DNA of 64,000 nucleotides from Sphingopyxis panaciterrae (GTDB lineage Bacteria; Pseudomonadota; Alphaproteobacteria; Sphingomonadales; Sphingomonadaceae), in NCBI RefSeq assembly GCF_011762125.1, contig NZ_JAASQN010000003.1, positions 372,001 to 436,000 on the forward strand, read 5' to 3'. A program made the position numbers and the translations under genes. Of this stretch, positions 24,529 through 32,015 are shown piece after piece (positions within the stretch are counted from its first letter, which is position 1; each line of letters starts with the position of its first letter). The notes beneath the pieces are model-generated. The model was not told where the DNA came from. It worked only from the letters and a program-made list of their open reading frames with translations, and searched no databases.

Positions 24529-25650
24529 ATGAGCGGGGATATTGAAGCGATCGGGGCGGCAGTGACGGCGGGCCTCGCGGGGCATGCGGTCGAGCCGCGG
24601 CATGGTGGCGGAGGTGCGCATGCCGGCGCGCGCTGCCTCAATTGCGGCACCGGTCTCGCCGGCCCGCATTGCCATCATTGCGGGCAGAAGGCCGATGTGC
24701 ACCGCAGCTTCGGCGCGATCGGCCACGACCTTGTCCATGCGATCTTCCATTTCGAGGGCAAGATCTGGAACACGCTGCCGTTGCTTGCCTGGCGGCCGGG
24801 CGATCTGACGCGGCGCTATATTCATGGCGAGCGGGCGCGCTTCATCTCGCCGCTCGCGCTGTTCCTGTTCGCGGTCTTCCTGACCTATGCGGTGCTAGCG
24901 ATGGTCGGCAGCGGCGGCGGGGTCGGCGAGGGGATCGCCAAGGTCGCCGCAGAACAGACGCGCGCCAATGCGCTGAAGGAGAGTTTCGAGCAGGAGGTCG
25001 ATCGCGTCGATGCCGCACTGTTGCGGAAGGATTTGCCGCGCGAAGAGCATCAGCGGCTGCAGGACGAACGCGCGGCGCTCCAGAAGAGCGCCGACTATCT
25101 GGGCGTCGCGCGCGAACTGAGCCAGGCCGAGCGCGACCGTGGGCCGCCGGTGCTCGATGACCCCCGCGATCAGGTGATGACCAGCGTCGAATTCCTGTCG
25201 CGGACCAGAATCGATACCGGGGTCGCATTCATCGATCATGGCATGGAAAAGGCGATCGCGAACCCGGCGCTCGTCCTCTATAAATTACAGGCCAATGCGT
25301 ATAAATTCGCCTGGGCGCTGATCCCGCTGTCGCTGCCCTTCATGTGGCTGCTGTTTCCGTTCAGCCGCCGTTTCCATACCTATGATCATTTCGTCTTCGT
25401 CACCTATTCGATCAGCTTCATGCTGCTGCTCTTCGTTGTCGTGCGCTTGCTCAACCTGACAATCCTCGGTGACCTCGCGATCTTCGCGGCGATATTTTAC
25501 GTGCCCTTCCATATGTATCGCCAATTGCGCGACGCCTATCGCTCGTCGCGCCTGGGCGCATTGGTGCGCACGGCCTTGCTGCTGTTCTTCAGCCTCTATG
25601 CGGTCATCACCTTCATGCTGCTGCTGCTCGCGCTGGGGGTGATGGGGTAA
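24529..25650 (+). CDS. DUF3667 membrane protein with N-terminal zinc ribbon
   Basis: 373 residues. The N-terminal C-L-N-C-G-T-G-L-A-G-P-H-C-H-H-C-G-Q is the four-Cys signature of DUF3667, followed by the family's H-D-L-V-H-A-I-F-H-F and T-L-P-L-L-A-W-R-P-G-D-L-T-R-R-Y-I-H-G-E-R-A-R-F-I-S-P. A transmembrane helix follows (about 105-125), then a soluble coiled-coil region (about 135-240) and four hydrophobic helices at the C-terminus. Function unknown. It diverges from proA across a 76-bp spacer. Confidence 0.88.
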   Translation: MSGDIEAIGAAVTAGLAGHAVEPRHGGGGAHAGARCLNCGTGLAGPHCHHCGQKADVHRSFGAIGHDLVHAIFHFEGKIWNTLPLLAWRPGDLTRRYIHGERARFISPLALFLFAVFLTYAVLAMVGSGGGVGEGIAKVAAEQTRANALKESFEQEVDRVDAALLRKDLPREEHQRLQDERAALQKSADYLGVARELSQAERDRGPPVLDDPRDQVMTSVEFLSRTRIDTGVAFIDHGMEKAIANPALVLYKLQANAYKFAWALIPLSLPFMWLLFPFSRRFHTYDHFVFVTYSISFMLLLFVVVRLLNLTILGDLAIFAAIFYVPFHMYRQLRDAYRSSRLGALVRTALLLFFSLYAVITFMLLLLALGVMG

Positions 25651-25709
25651 CGAAAAGGCGTAACAAAAACCGGGCAAGCAACCGGCGGCCGCGACAAAGG
25701 AGGATTGCG

Positions 25710-27341
25710 ATGCACGAGTTGTGGGGCGAAATCGACCGGCGTCTGCTGATCAAGCTTGGCACCGCGGGTCTCGCGGCGCTGGGCTTGCCGGGCGCGGCGT
25801 CGGCGACGGCGGCGCAGGGCTTCACCCATGGCGTCGCGAGCGGCGAGCCGGGGGCCAATTCGGTGCTGCTGTGGACGCGCTATGCCGCGGCGAACGATAG
25901 CGTGCTGACGGCGGAACTGTCCGAAAGCCCCGATTTCGCCCGGATCGCAGGCGGCGGCAGCGTCACGGCGCTGGGAGAGCATGATCACACGGCGAAGCTG
26001 ATGGTCGACGGGCTCGAACCCGGGCGCTGGTATTTCTATCGCTTCGTCGCGCCCGACGGCACCAAAACGGTCACCGGGCGCACGCGGACGCTGCCTGCGG
26101 GGCCGACGAGCGCCTTTACCATCGCGCTCTTTTCCTGCGCGAACCTGCCGTTCGGCTGGTTCAACGCCTATGGACATGCCGCGGCGCGCGGCGACATCGA
26201 CCTCGCCCTGCACGTCGGCGATTATCTCTATGAATATCCGGCCGGCGATTATCCGTCGCTGAAGGAGGCGGTGCCGGGGCGCGAGGTGCAGCCGGCGCAC
26301 GAACTGATCGCGCTGGCCGACTATCGCCTTCGCTATGCCGCCTATCGTGCCGATCCCGACCTGCAGCGGCTGCACCAGCTGTTGCCGATGATCGCGCAGT
26401 GGGACGATCATGAATTCGCCAACGATAGCTGGAAGGGCGGCGCCGAAAACCATAATGACGGCGAGGGCGAATGGCGCGCGCGCGAAGCCGCCGCCGAGCG
26501 CGCCTACCGCGAATGGATGCCCGTCGCCGACACGCGCTGGCGCCATTATCAGGTCGGCGACCTGGCGACGATCTTCCTTCCCGAAACGCGGATCACCGCG
26601 CGCGACCGACAGTTCGAGGTCGAAGAGATCATCGCGGGCGGCGGCGATGCGGCGGCGAAGCTCAAGCGCTTTGCCGAAACCGCATACCGCGATCCCGCGC
26701 GCCAGCTGCTCGGCGGCGATCAGGAGAAATGGCTGTTCGACGGTTTCGCGGCGTCGACCAAGGCGGGGACGCGCTGGCAGGTCTGCGCGCAGCAGATCGT
26801 GATGGGCAGCCTGTTCACGCCGCCCGAATCGGCGGGATGGTTCGGCGCCAATCCGTCCGCGGCCGTCCGCCGCCGCGTCGGGGCGGCGCAACTCGCGGCG
26901 AAGGCGGGGCTGCCGCTCAACATGGATGCGTGGGACGGCTATCCGGCGGCGCGCGACCGGTTGCTCGCTGCGGCGCAGGCGGCCGATGCCGATCTGGTGA
27001 CGCTGGCGGGCGACAGCCATAATGCCTGGGCGTTCGACCTGGCGTACGACGGCCGGCCGGCGGGGATCGAGGTCGGCGGCCACAGCGTCACCTCGCCGGG
27101 GTTCGAGGCCTATACGCCCGGCATAGCGGACGATGTCCGCGTCAAGGCGCTGCGCGCATCGTCGCCGCAGCTCCAGTGGGCGAACACCAAGGACCGCGGT
27201 TATGTCAGCGTCGCACTGACGCGCGATCGGGTGACCGCGAACTGGCACAATGTCGAAGGCGTGCGCACGCGCGCCCCGGCGCTCTCGGGGACGCACAGCA
27301 TGACGGCGGCGCACGGCAGGCGGAAATACGACCCCGCTTGA
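25710..27341 (+). CDS. PhoD family alkaline phosphatase/phosphodiesterase
   Basis: 543 residues exported by the Tat system (D-R-R-L-L-I-K followed by a hydrophobic stretch ending G-A-A-S-A). An N-terminal PhoD domain (F-T-H-G-V-A-S-G-E-P, L-L-W-T-R) precedes the metallophosphatase core with H-V-G-D-Y-L-Y-E-Y, W-D-D-H-E-F-A-N-D and L-A-G-D-S-H-N-A-W. PhoD enzymes need Ca/Fe and release phosphate from mono- and diesters in the periplasm. AAAGGAGG lies ahead of ATG 25710. The stop codon forms part of the -35 hexamer of the next promoter. Confidence 0.92.
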   Translation: MHELWGEIDRRLLIKLGTAGLAALGLPGAASATAAQGFTHGVASGEPGANSVLLWTRYAAANDSVLTAELSESPDFARIAGGGSVTALGEHDHTAKLMVDGLEPGRWYFYRFVAPDGTKTVTGRTRTLPAGPTSAFTIALFSCANLPFGWFNAYGHAAARGDIDLALHVGDYLYEYPAGDYPSLKEAVPGREVQPAHELIALADYRLRYAAYRADPDLQRLHQLLPMIAQWDDHEFANDSWKGGAENHNDGEGEWRAREAAAERAYREWMPVADTRWRHYQVGDLATIFLPETRITARDRQFEVEEIIAGGGDAAAKLKRFAETAYRDPARQLLGGDQEKWLFDGFAASTKAGTRWQVCAQQIVMGSLFTPPESAGWFGANPSAAVRRRVGAAQLAAKAGLPLNMDAWDGYPAARDRLLAAAQAADADLVTLAGDSHNAWAFDLAYDGRPAGIEVGGHSVTSPGFEAYTPGIADDVRVKALRASSPQLQWANTKDRGYVSVALTRDRVTANWHNVEGVRTRAPALSGTHSMTAAHGRRKYDPA

Positions 27342-27366
27342 CACATCCATAACTCAATGGTTATGA
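27338..27366 (+). promoter_or_regulatory. promoter of the arsR cassette
   Basis: Consensus -35 TTGACA (27338-27343), 17-nt spacer, -10 TTATGA (27361-27366). The -35 includes the phosphatase stop codon TGA. The start would be near 27373, about 20 nt before ATG 27394. Confidence 0.65.
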
Positions 27367-27388
27367 GAATTCATAGCCAGTGAGTTAT
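27349..27388 (+). promoter_or_regulatory. 40-bp ArsR-type operator palindrome
   Basis: ATAACTCA (27349-27356) is mirrored by TGAGTTAT (27381-27388), and inside them TGGTTATGA is mirrored by TCATAGCCA with one mismatch; 16 of 20 positions are symmetric. It covers the spacer, -10 and transcription start, the position expected for repression by the ArsR-family protein encoded next. Confidence 0.72.
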
Positions 27389-27393
27389 ATATT

Positions 27394-27717
27394 ATGCCTG
27401 CTTCTCCCGACCTTCTTTTCAGGGCGCTTGCCGATCCGACCCGGCGTACGCTGTTCGAGCGGCTTTGCCTCGATGGCGAGCAGACGGTAGGGGGGCTGAC
27501 TTCGGGCGCCGGCATTTCGCAGCCTGCGGTGTCGAAGCATCTCGCGGTGCTCAAGCAAGCGGGACTGGTGCTCGACCGGCATGAGGGGCGGCAGACGCAT
27601 TATCGCGCGCAGCAGCGCGCGCTCGCCCCGCTCGTCGACTGGACCGGCCGCATGGCGCCCTTCTGGGAGGCGCGCTTCGACGACCTCGAAGATTTGCTCA
27701 AAAGGATGGATCAATGA
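27394..27717 (+). CDS. ArsR-family winged-helix repressor
   Basis: 107 residues. The winged-helix unit spans about 10-85, with L-A-D-P-T-R-R-T-L-F-E-R-L and the recognition helix I-S-Q-P-A-V-S-K-H-L-A-V-L-K-Q-A-G-L-V. The E-L-C-V-C metal site of the classic arsenic or zinc sensors is missing and only one Cys (in R-L-C-L-D) is present, so it is probably not a metal sensor of that type. It heads a five-gene cassette with an SRPBCC protein, a pairing common in this subfamily. Confidence 0.9.
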   Translation: MPASPDLLFRALADPTRRTLFERLCLDGEQTVGGLTSGAGISQPAVSKHLAVLKQAGLVLDRHEGRQTHYRAQQRALAPLVDWTGRMAPFWEARFDDLEDLLKRMDQ

Positions 27718-28136
27718 CCGATACCGGCGTGCGTAGCGTGACCGTCGAGCGCGAAATGCCGTACCCGCCCGCAAAGCTGTGGCGCGCGCTGACGCAGCCG
27801 CACCTGATCGAGGAATGGCTGATGAAGAACGACTTTGGCCTCGATCCCGGCCACCGCTTCCAGTTGCGTGGCGACTGGGGCCATGTCGATTGCGAGATCC
27901 TCGACGTCGATCCGGGGCGGACGCTTTCCTACAGCTGGAACCATGCGCATGACGATCCTGCCTATCGCCTGGAGAGTGTCGTCACCTTCACGCTGGTTCC
28001 GACTGGCGCGGGGACGCTGCTCCGCATGGAACAAGTCGGTTTCCGCCCCGATCAGAAGCAGGCGTTCGGCGGCGCCAAGAGCGGTTGGCGCATCCATCTC
28101 GAAAATCTCGAGAAGGCCGTCGCGCGGCTCGATTGA
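27714..28136 (+). CDS. SRPBCC (AHSA1-type) domain protein
   Basis: 140 residues, one START/Bet v1-like domain: V-E-R-E-M-P-Y-P-P-A-K-L-W-R-A-L-T-Q-P-H-L-I-E-E-W-L at the N-terminus, L-S-Y-S-W in the core and the long C-terminal helix G-W-R-I-H-L-E-N-L-E-K-A-V. The hydrophobic cavity of this fold binds small lipophilic ligands, but none is known here. Its ATG overlaps the ArsR stop (ATGA), so the two are translationally coupled. Confidence 0.88.
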   Translation: MTDTGVRSVTVEREMPYPPAKLWRALTQPHLIEEWLMKNDFGLDPGHRFQLRGDWGHVDCEILDVDPGRTLSYSWNHAHDDPAYRLESVVTFTLVPTGAGTLLRMEQVGFRPDQKQAFGGAKSGWRIHLENLEKAVARLD

Positions 28137-28157
28137 ACGGACAAGAAGGAATTTTCG

Positions 28158-28376
28158 ATGAACTGGAATCTGTGGATCCGGCAGTTTCACCGCTGGATAT
28201 CGATCCTCTTCACCGCGATCGTCGTCGCTATCTTTGCGACGCTCGGCACGGGAAATGAGCCGGTGCAGTGGGTCTATTACCTGCCGCTCGCGCCGCTTTT
28301 CCTGCTGACGGTCACCGGGCTTTACCTGTTTGCGCTGCCCTATATCGTCCGGCGCCGCAAAGGCGTGCAGGAGTAG
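28158..28376 (+). CDS. small two-helix membrane protein
   Basis: 72 residues, M-N-W-N-L-W-I-R-Q-F-H-R-W-I-S then one hydrophobic helix (about 15-31) and a second (about 38-63) ending in P-Y-I-V-R-R-R-K. The N-terminal W-x-R-x-F-H-R-W resembles the start of PepSY-type membrane proteins, but the chain is too short for one. It lies 21 bp after the SRPBCC gene and 4 bp before a DUF1801 gene. Function unknown. Confidence 0.72.
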   Translation: MNWNLWIRQFHRWISILFTAIVVAIFATLGTGNEPVQWVYYLPLAPLFLLTVTGLYLFALPYIVRRRKGVQE

Positions 28377-28380
28377 ATTC

Positions 28381-28791
28381 ATGACGCAGAAGGCACCGAA
28401 GCTGCTGTCGGGCGGCAATCCGCAAATCGCGAAGGGTTATGGCGATGCGCCGGTGCAGGCCTATATCGCGGCGATGCCGGGATGGAAGCGCGCGACCGGC
28501 GAGCGGATCGATGCGTTGATCGCGGCGGCGGTTCCGGGCGTCCGGAAAGCGGTCAAGTGGAACACGCCCTTTTATGGCCTGGACAAGGACATCTGGTTCG
28601 CGGCGTTTCATTGCTTCGACAAATATATCAAGGTGACCTTCTTTCGCGGTCAGTCGCTGGATCCGGTCCCGCCGGTCGCGTCGAAGGTCGCCGACACGCG
28701 CTATTATCATATTCACGAGAAGGAATTCGACGAAGCGCTTTTCACCGACTGGGTGAAGCAGGCGAGCCGGCTGCCGGGAGAGAAAATGTGA
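28381..28791 (+). CDS. DUF1801 protein, first of a tandem pair
   Basis: 136 residues of the DUF1801 (YdhG-like) family: V-Q-A-Y-I-A-A-M-P-G-W-K-R, A-V-K-W-N-T-P-F-Y-G and K-V-T-F-F-R-G. The fold is small and no catalytic site is known. It is a diverged paralog of the next gene, to which it is coupled by a GTGA overlap. ATG 28381 lies 4 bp after the preceding stop. Confidence 0.82.
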   Translation: MTQKAPKLLSGGNPQIAKGYGDAPVQAYIAAMPGWKRATGERIDALIAAAVPGVRKAVKWNTPFYGLDKDIWFAAFHCFDKYIKVTFFRGQSLDPVPPVASKVADTRYYHIHEKEFDEALFTDWVKQASRLPGEKM

Positions 28792-29192
28792 GCGACGATG
28801 AAAATCCTTCCGACCTGATCGACGCGCGGATTGCCAGGCTGGACGACTGGCGCGGTGCGGCGCTGGCGCGGATGCGCGCGCTGATCGGGGAGGCCGAGCC
28901 CGAGGTGGTCGAAGCGGTGAAGTGGCGCAAGCCGTCGAACCCGATGGGCGTGCCGGTATGGGAATATCGCGGCATCCTGTGCACCGGCGAGACGTATAAG
29001 GACAAGGTCAAGCTGACCTTTGCGAACGGCGCCGCGCTGGACGATCCCGCCCGGCTGTTCAACTCGAGCCTTGACGGGAACATGCGGCGCGCGATCGATA
29101 TCGGCGAGGGTGACGCGGTCGATGAAAAGGCGTTCAAGGCGTTGGTGAAGGAGGCGGTGGCGCTTAATGCATCGAAGAAGCCGGCGAAATAG
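28788..29192 (+). CDS. DUF1801 protein, second of a tandem pair
   Basis: 134 residues from GTG 28788. It shares A-V-K-W-R-K-P (compare A-V-K-W-N-T-P) and a K-L-T-F-A-N-G strand with its neighbour, and R-L-D-D-W-R-G-A-A-L-A-R-M-R-A-L-I is the typical DUF1801 first helix. It ends the ArsR cassette. The convergent palindromic element at 29237-29328 follows. Function unknown. Confidence 0.82.
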   Translation: MSDDENPSDLIDARIARLDDWRGAALARMRALIGEAEPEVVEAVKWRKPSNPMGVPVWEYRGILCTGETYKDKVKLTFANGAALDDPARLFNSSLDGNMRRAIDIGEGDAVDEKAFKALVKEAVALNASKKPAK

Positions 29193-29236
29193 GGAGCTTT
29201 CGGCGGTTTGCGGCCGGGAGTTGCCGTCCCGTCCAT

Positions 29237-29328
29237 CGTCACCCCGGACTTGATCCGGGGTCCCGCTTGACCTCGAAAACCGCTGGCGCCCTAAAAAAGC
29301 GGGATCCCGGGTCAAGCCCGGGATGACG
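29237..29328 (-). repeat. 92-bp compound palindromic element, copy 2
   Basis: Reverse-orientation copy of 8155-8247. The two outer hairpins and the C-T-C-G-A-A-A-A-C junction are identical, and the only differences are about nine bases in the middle. It lies between convergent genes. Confidence 0.8.
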
Positions 29329-29403
29329 AGGAGCGGAGGAACGGCAGGAATCGGCCGGTTTTCGCCATTCCAGTGATTGCCAGAGCGTACTGTTATCGGA
29401 CGG

Positions 29404-29850
29404 TCATTGGATCGCGGCACCGACTTGCCTTGGTTTTTTCCGGATGCGCCCGAGGCGGTCTAAAACTTGGAGACGCTTCAATGGAACGCCTCGATACTCG
29501 GTTGTAGAGCTACGACCGCTCTGGTCGGTTACCAAAAGTAACACTCGCTGCCCAAGTGGGGTTGTATCAAAGGTCGCAGACAAGACCTTGAAGTCTGCCG
29601 CCTGTGCCCCGTTACTCTCACAAAATTCGGGCAGAGCCTCCGCGAAGAGAGCGACAGCAACTTCGAGGCTGCCTGACGGTTTTCCACGCACAACGCGACC
29701 GTTGAGAAAATCGACTTCTATCAATGCTTCTGGAGATGACGCCGCTTCGCCAAATACATCCATGGGGTAGTGGCCAATCACGAACCCCAAGCCACTGGCC
29801 ATCGAATCTGCGAGGTTATGCCCTATGGCGCAAAGGCGATCATGCTTCAT
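29404..29850 (-). CDS. orphan hypothetical protein of atypical composition
   Basis: 148 residues, M-K-H-D-R-L-C-A-I-G-H-N-L-A-D-S-M-A-S-G-L-G-F-V-I-G, then a mixed region and a basic C-terminus (R-L-G-R-I-R-K-K-P-R). I recall similar openings among uncharacterised sphingomonad proteins, which is why ATG 29850 is preferred to GTG 29898; neither has a clear ribosome site. GC content and codon choice in 29404-29979 are visibly lower than in the flanks, suggesting recent acquisition. No domain or function can be assigned. Confidence 0.55.
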   Translation of the reverse strand: MKHDRLCAIGHNLADSMASGLGFVIGHYPMDVFGEAASSPEALIEVDFLNGRVVRGKPSGSLEVAVALFAEALPEFCESNGAQAADFKVLSATFDTTPLGQRVLLLVTDQSGRSSTTEYRGVPLKRLQVLDRLGRIRKKPRQVGAAIQ

Positions 29851-29979
29851 ACACAGACTTTGCCAGCATTTGCGTCCGGTTTCTACATATGCTCGCACCG
29901 AAGCAGACAGTCACCTTCCTACCCCAAAGCCGACACTCGCCTGACAGCTAGCAGACCCGTCAATGTCCCTGTGGTGTAA

Positions 29980-30903
29980 TCACCCGTAAGGCGGCGCGTC
30001 CTCGAATTCGCCGAACGACGGATAGTCGTTCGCGACGCTCGCGGTGAAATTCGGCGGGCGCTTTTCGAGGAAGCTTGTGACCCCCTCCGCAGCGTCGGGG
30101 CTGCGGCCGCGCGAGAAGATCACCCGGCTGTCCCAGCGATGGGCGCTCATCGGGTGCGGCGCGCCGAGCATCCGCCACATCATGTGGCGCGTCAAAGCGA
30201 CCGACACGGGGGCGCTGTCGGACGTGAATTCGCGTGCCTTGGCAATTGCGGCGTCGATGAGATCGCCCGGCGCGTGGACCGACTGGACAAGGCCTTTTTC
30301 CCGCGCTTCCTGCGCACCGATCAACCGCCCCGAATAGCACCAGTCGACGGCATTCTGGATGCCGACCAGCCGCGGCAGGAACCAGCTCGACGCCGCTTCG
30401 GGCACGATCCCGCGCCGCGCGAAGACGAAGCCGTAGCGCGCGGTGTCGCTGGCGAGGCGGACATCCATCGGCAGCGTCATCGTCGCGCCGATGCCGACCG
30501 CGGCGCCATTGATCGCGCCGAGCACGGGTTTTTTGCTTTCGAAGATGCGCATCGACACGCGTCCGCCGGCATCGCGGATCAGCGGGTGCGACCAGTCGAT
30601 CGTGCCGTCTTCGGCAACCGGGCTCGCCGGGGTCCCGTCCGGGAGCAGTGCCTGCCGGTCGTTGCGCTTGTCATAATCGAAGGTTGCTCCGCCGGCGCCG
30701 AGGTCCGCTCCGGCGCAATAGGCCCTGTCGCCCGATCCGGTGAAAATCACGGCGCGCACGCCATCGTCGGCGTCGCAATCGTCGAGCGCGGCGATGATCT
30801 CCAGCATCATCTCGCCGGTGAACGCGTTCATCCGGTCGGGCCGGTACAGCGTCAACAGCGCGATGCCCTCGTGCTTGTCGAGGCGAATCTGGTCGTAGCT
30901 CAT
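29980..30903 (-). CDS. enoyl-CoA hydratase/isomerase family protein
   Basis: 307 residues of the crotonase fold. The oxyanion-hole motifs are visible (A-Y-C-A-G-A-D-L and N-G-A-A-V-G-I-G-A-T), and the usual catalytic Glu region reads I-V-P-E-A-A-S-S-W-F-L-P-R. These enzymes hydrate or isomerise acyl-CoA thioesters in fatty-acid or branched-chain breakdown; substrate not assigned. AGGAGAG precedes ATG 30903. It diverges from purC; an ACGT-AA-ACGT motif 60 bp upstream may be its operator. Confidence 0.9.
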   Translation of the reverse strand: MSYDQIRLDKHEGIALLTLYRPDRMNAFTGEMMLEIIAALDDCDADDGVRAVIFTGSGDRAYCAGADLGAGGATFDYDKRNDRQALLPDGTPASPVAEDGTIDWSHPLIRDAGGRVSMRIFESKKPVLGAINGAAVGIGATMTLPMDVRLASDTARYGFVFARRGIVPEAASSWFLPRLVGIQNAVDWCYSGRLIGAQEAREKGLVQSVHAPGDLIDAAIAKAREFTSDSAPVSVALTRHMMWRMLGAPHPMSAHRWDSRVIFSRGRSPDAAEGVTSFLEKRPPNFTASVANDYPSFGEFEDAPPYG

Positions 30904-30962
30904 CTCTCTCTCCTTGCTTTGCGGGCAAGGTCGCAAGGGATGGCAGCGAGCGCAAGCTCTAG

Positions 30963-30977
30963 TTGACGTAAACGTAA
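30963..30977 (-). promoter_or_regulatory. possible LiuR-type (MerR family) operator
   Basis: TTGACGTAAACGTAA carries two ACGT cores separated by AA. It resembles the proteobacterial LiuR/MerR sites that control acyl-CoA and branched-chain amino-acid catabolism genes, which would suit the divergent enoyl-CoA hydratase. Assignment is from memory of the motif and is tentative. Confidence 0.4.
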
Positions 30978-31111
30978 GTTGGTCGGCACGATGCCGGGGA
31001 TGACGCGCGCGACCTTTGTCGCTATAGGCCCCCGAACTGCCCCGGCACCGCGCCTCGCTGAGTCGCTTTCGCCGGGGTCATTCATTTGGTTCCGACAGAA
31101 AGTTTGCGCCC

Positions 31112-31891
31112 ATGTCCCGTCGCCGCCAGATTTACGAAGGCAAGGCCAAGATCCTGTACGAAGGCCCCGAACCGGGCACGCTGATCCAGTATTTCAAGGA
31201 CGACGCGACTGCGTTCAACGCGCAGAAAAAGGGCACGATCAGTGGCAAGGGGGTGCTGAACAACCGGATTTCGGAGCATGTGTTCACACTGCTCGGCAAT
31301 ATCGGCGTGCCGCATCACTTCATCCGGCGCCTCAACATGCGCGAGCAGTTGATCCGGCAGGTCGAGATCGTGCCGATCGAGGTGATCGTGCGCAACGTCG
31401 CGGCGGGTACGCTGTCGAAGCGGCTTGGCATCGAGGAAGGCACGCAGCTTCCCCGCACGCTGATCGAATATTGCTACAAGGACGATGCGCTTGGCGATCC
31501 GCTGGTCGCCGAGGAGCATATCGCCTGCTTCAACTGGTGCAGTCAGGAAGAGCTTCATGACATCCAGGATATGGCAATCCGCATCAACGACTTCATGTCG
31601 GGCATGTTCGCCGCGGTCGGCATTCGCCTCGTCGACTTCAAGCTGGAGTTCGGACGCCTTTACGAAGGCGATTTCAGCCGCATTATCCTGGCCGACGAAA
31701 TCAGCCCCGACGGCTGCCGTCTGTGGGACATGACGACGAACGAAAAGCTCGACAAGGACCGCTTTCGCCGCGACCTCGGCGGCGAGGTCGAAGCCTATCA
31801 GGAAGTCGCGCGCCGGCTGGGCCTGTTGCCCGAGGGCAGCGAGAATGCGGTGCTCGACCTGGAAAGCCACCGGAAGAAAAAGGGCAGCTAA
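31112..31891 (+). CDS. purC: phosphoribosylaminoimidazole-succinocarboxamide synthase
   Basis: 259 residues of the SAICAR synthetase family. Y-E-G-K-A-K-I-L-Y and D-A-T-A-F-N-A at the N-terminus, the diagnostic [17 protein letters not shown], and the ATP-site L-V-D-F-K-L-E-F-G with L-A-D-E-I-S-P-D are all present. It joins CAIR and aspartate in purine synthesis. In many alphaproteobacteria purC is followed directly by purS and purQ; here those lie 6 kb downstream. Confidence 0.97.
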   Translation: MSRRRQIYEGKAKILYEGPEPGTLIQYFKDDATAFNAQKKGTISGKGVLNNRISEHVFTLLGNIGVPHHFIRRLNMREQLIRQVEIVPIEVIVRNVAAGTLSKRLGIEEGTQLPRTLIEYCYKDDALGDPLVAEEHIACFNWCSQEELHDIQDMAIRINDFMSGMFAAVGIRLVDFKLEFGRLYEGDFSRIILADEISPDGCRLWDMTTNEKLDKDRFRRDLGGEVEAYQEVARRLGLLPEGSENAVLDLESHRKKKGS

Positions 31892-32015
31892 CCGGTTTGC
31901 GGCCCCCACGGGGCGACGGGCCGTTTCACATTCCCCGCTGCGATCCGTGTCTCGGCATCGGCTGTCTGGACATGGTTAATATGCCGCAAGCAGCGCGCCG
32001 CGGGAACACTGCCAA

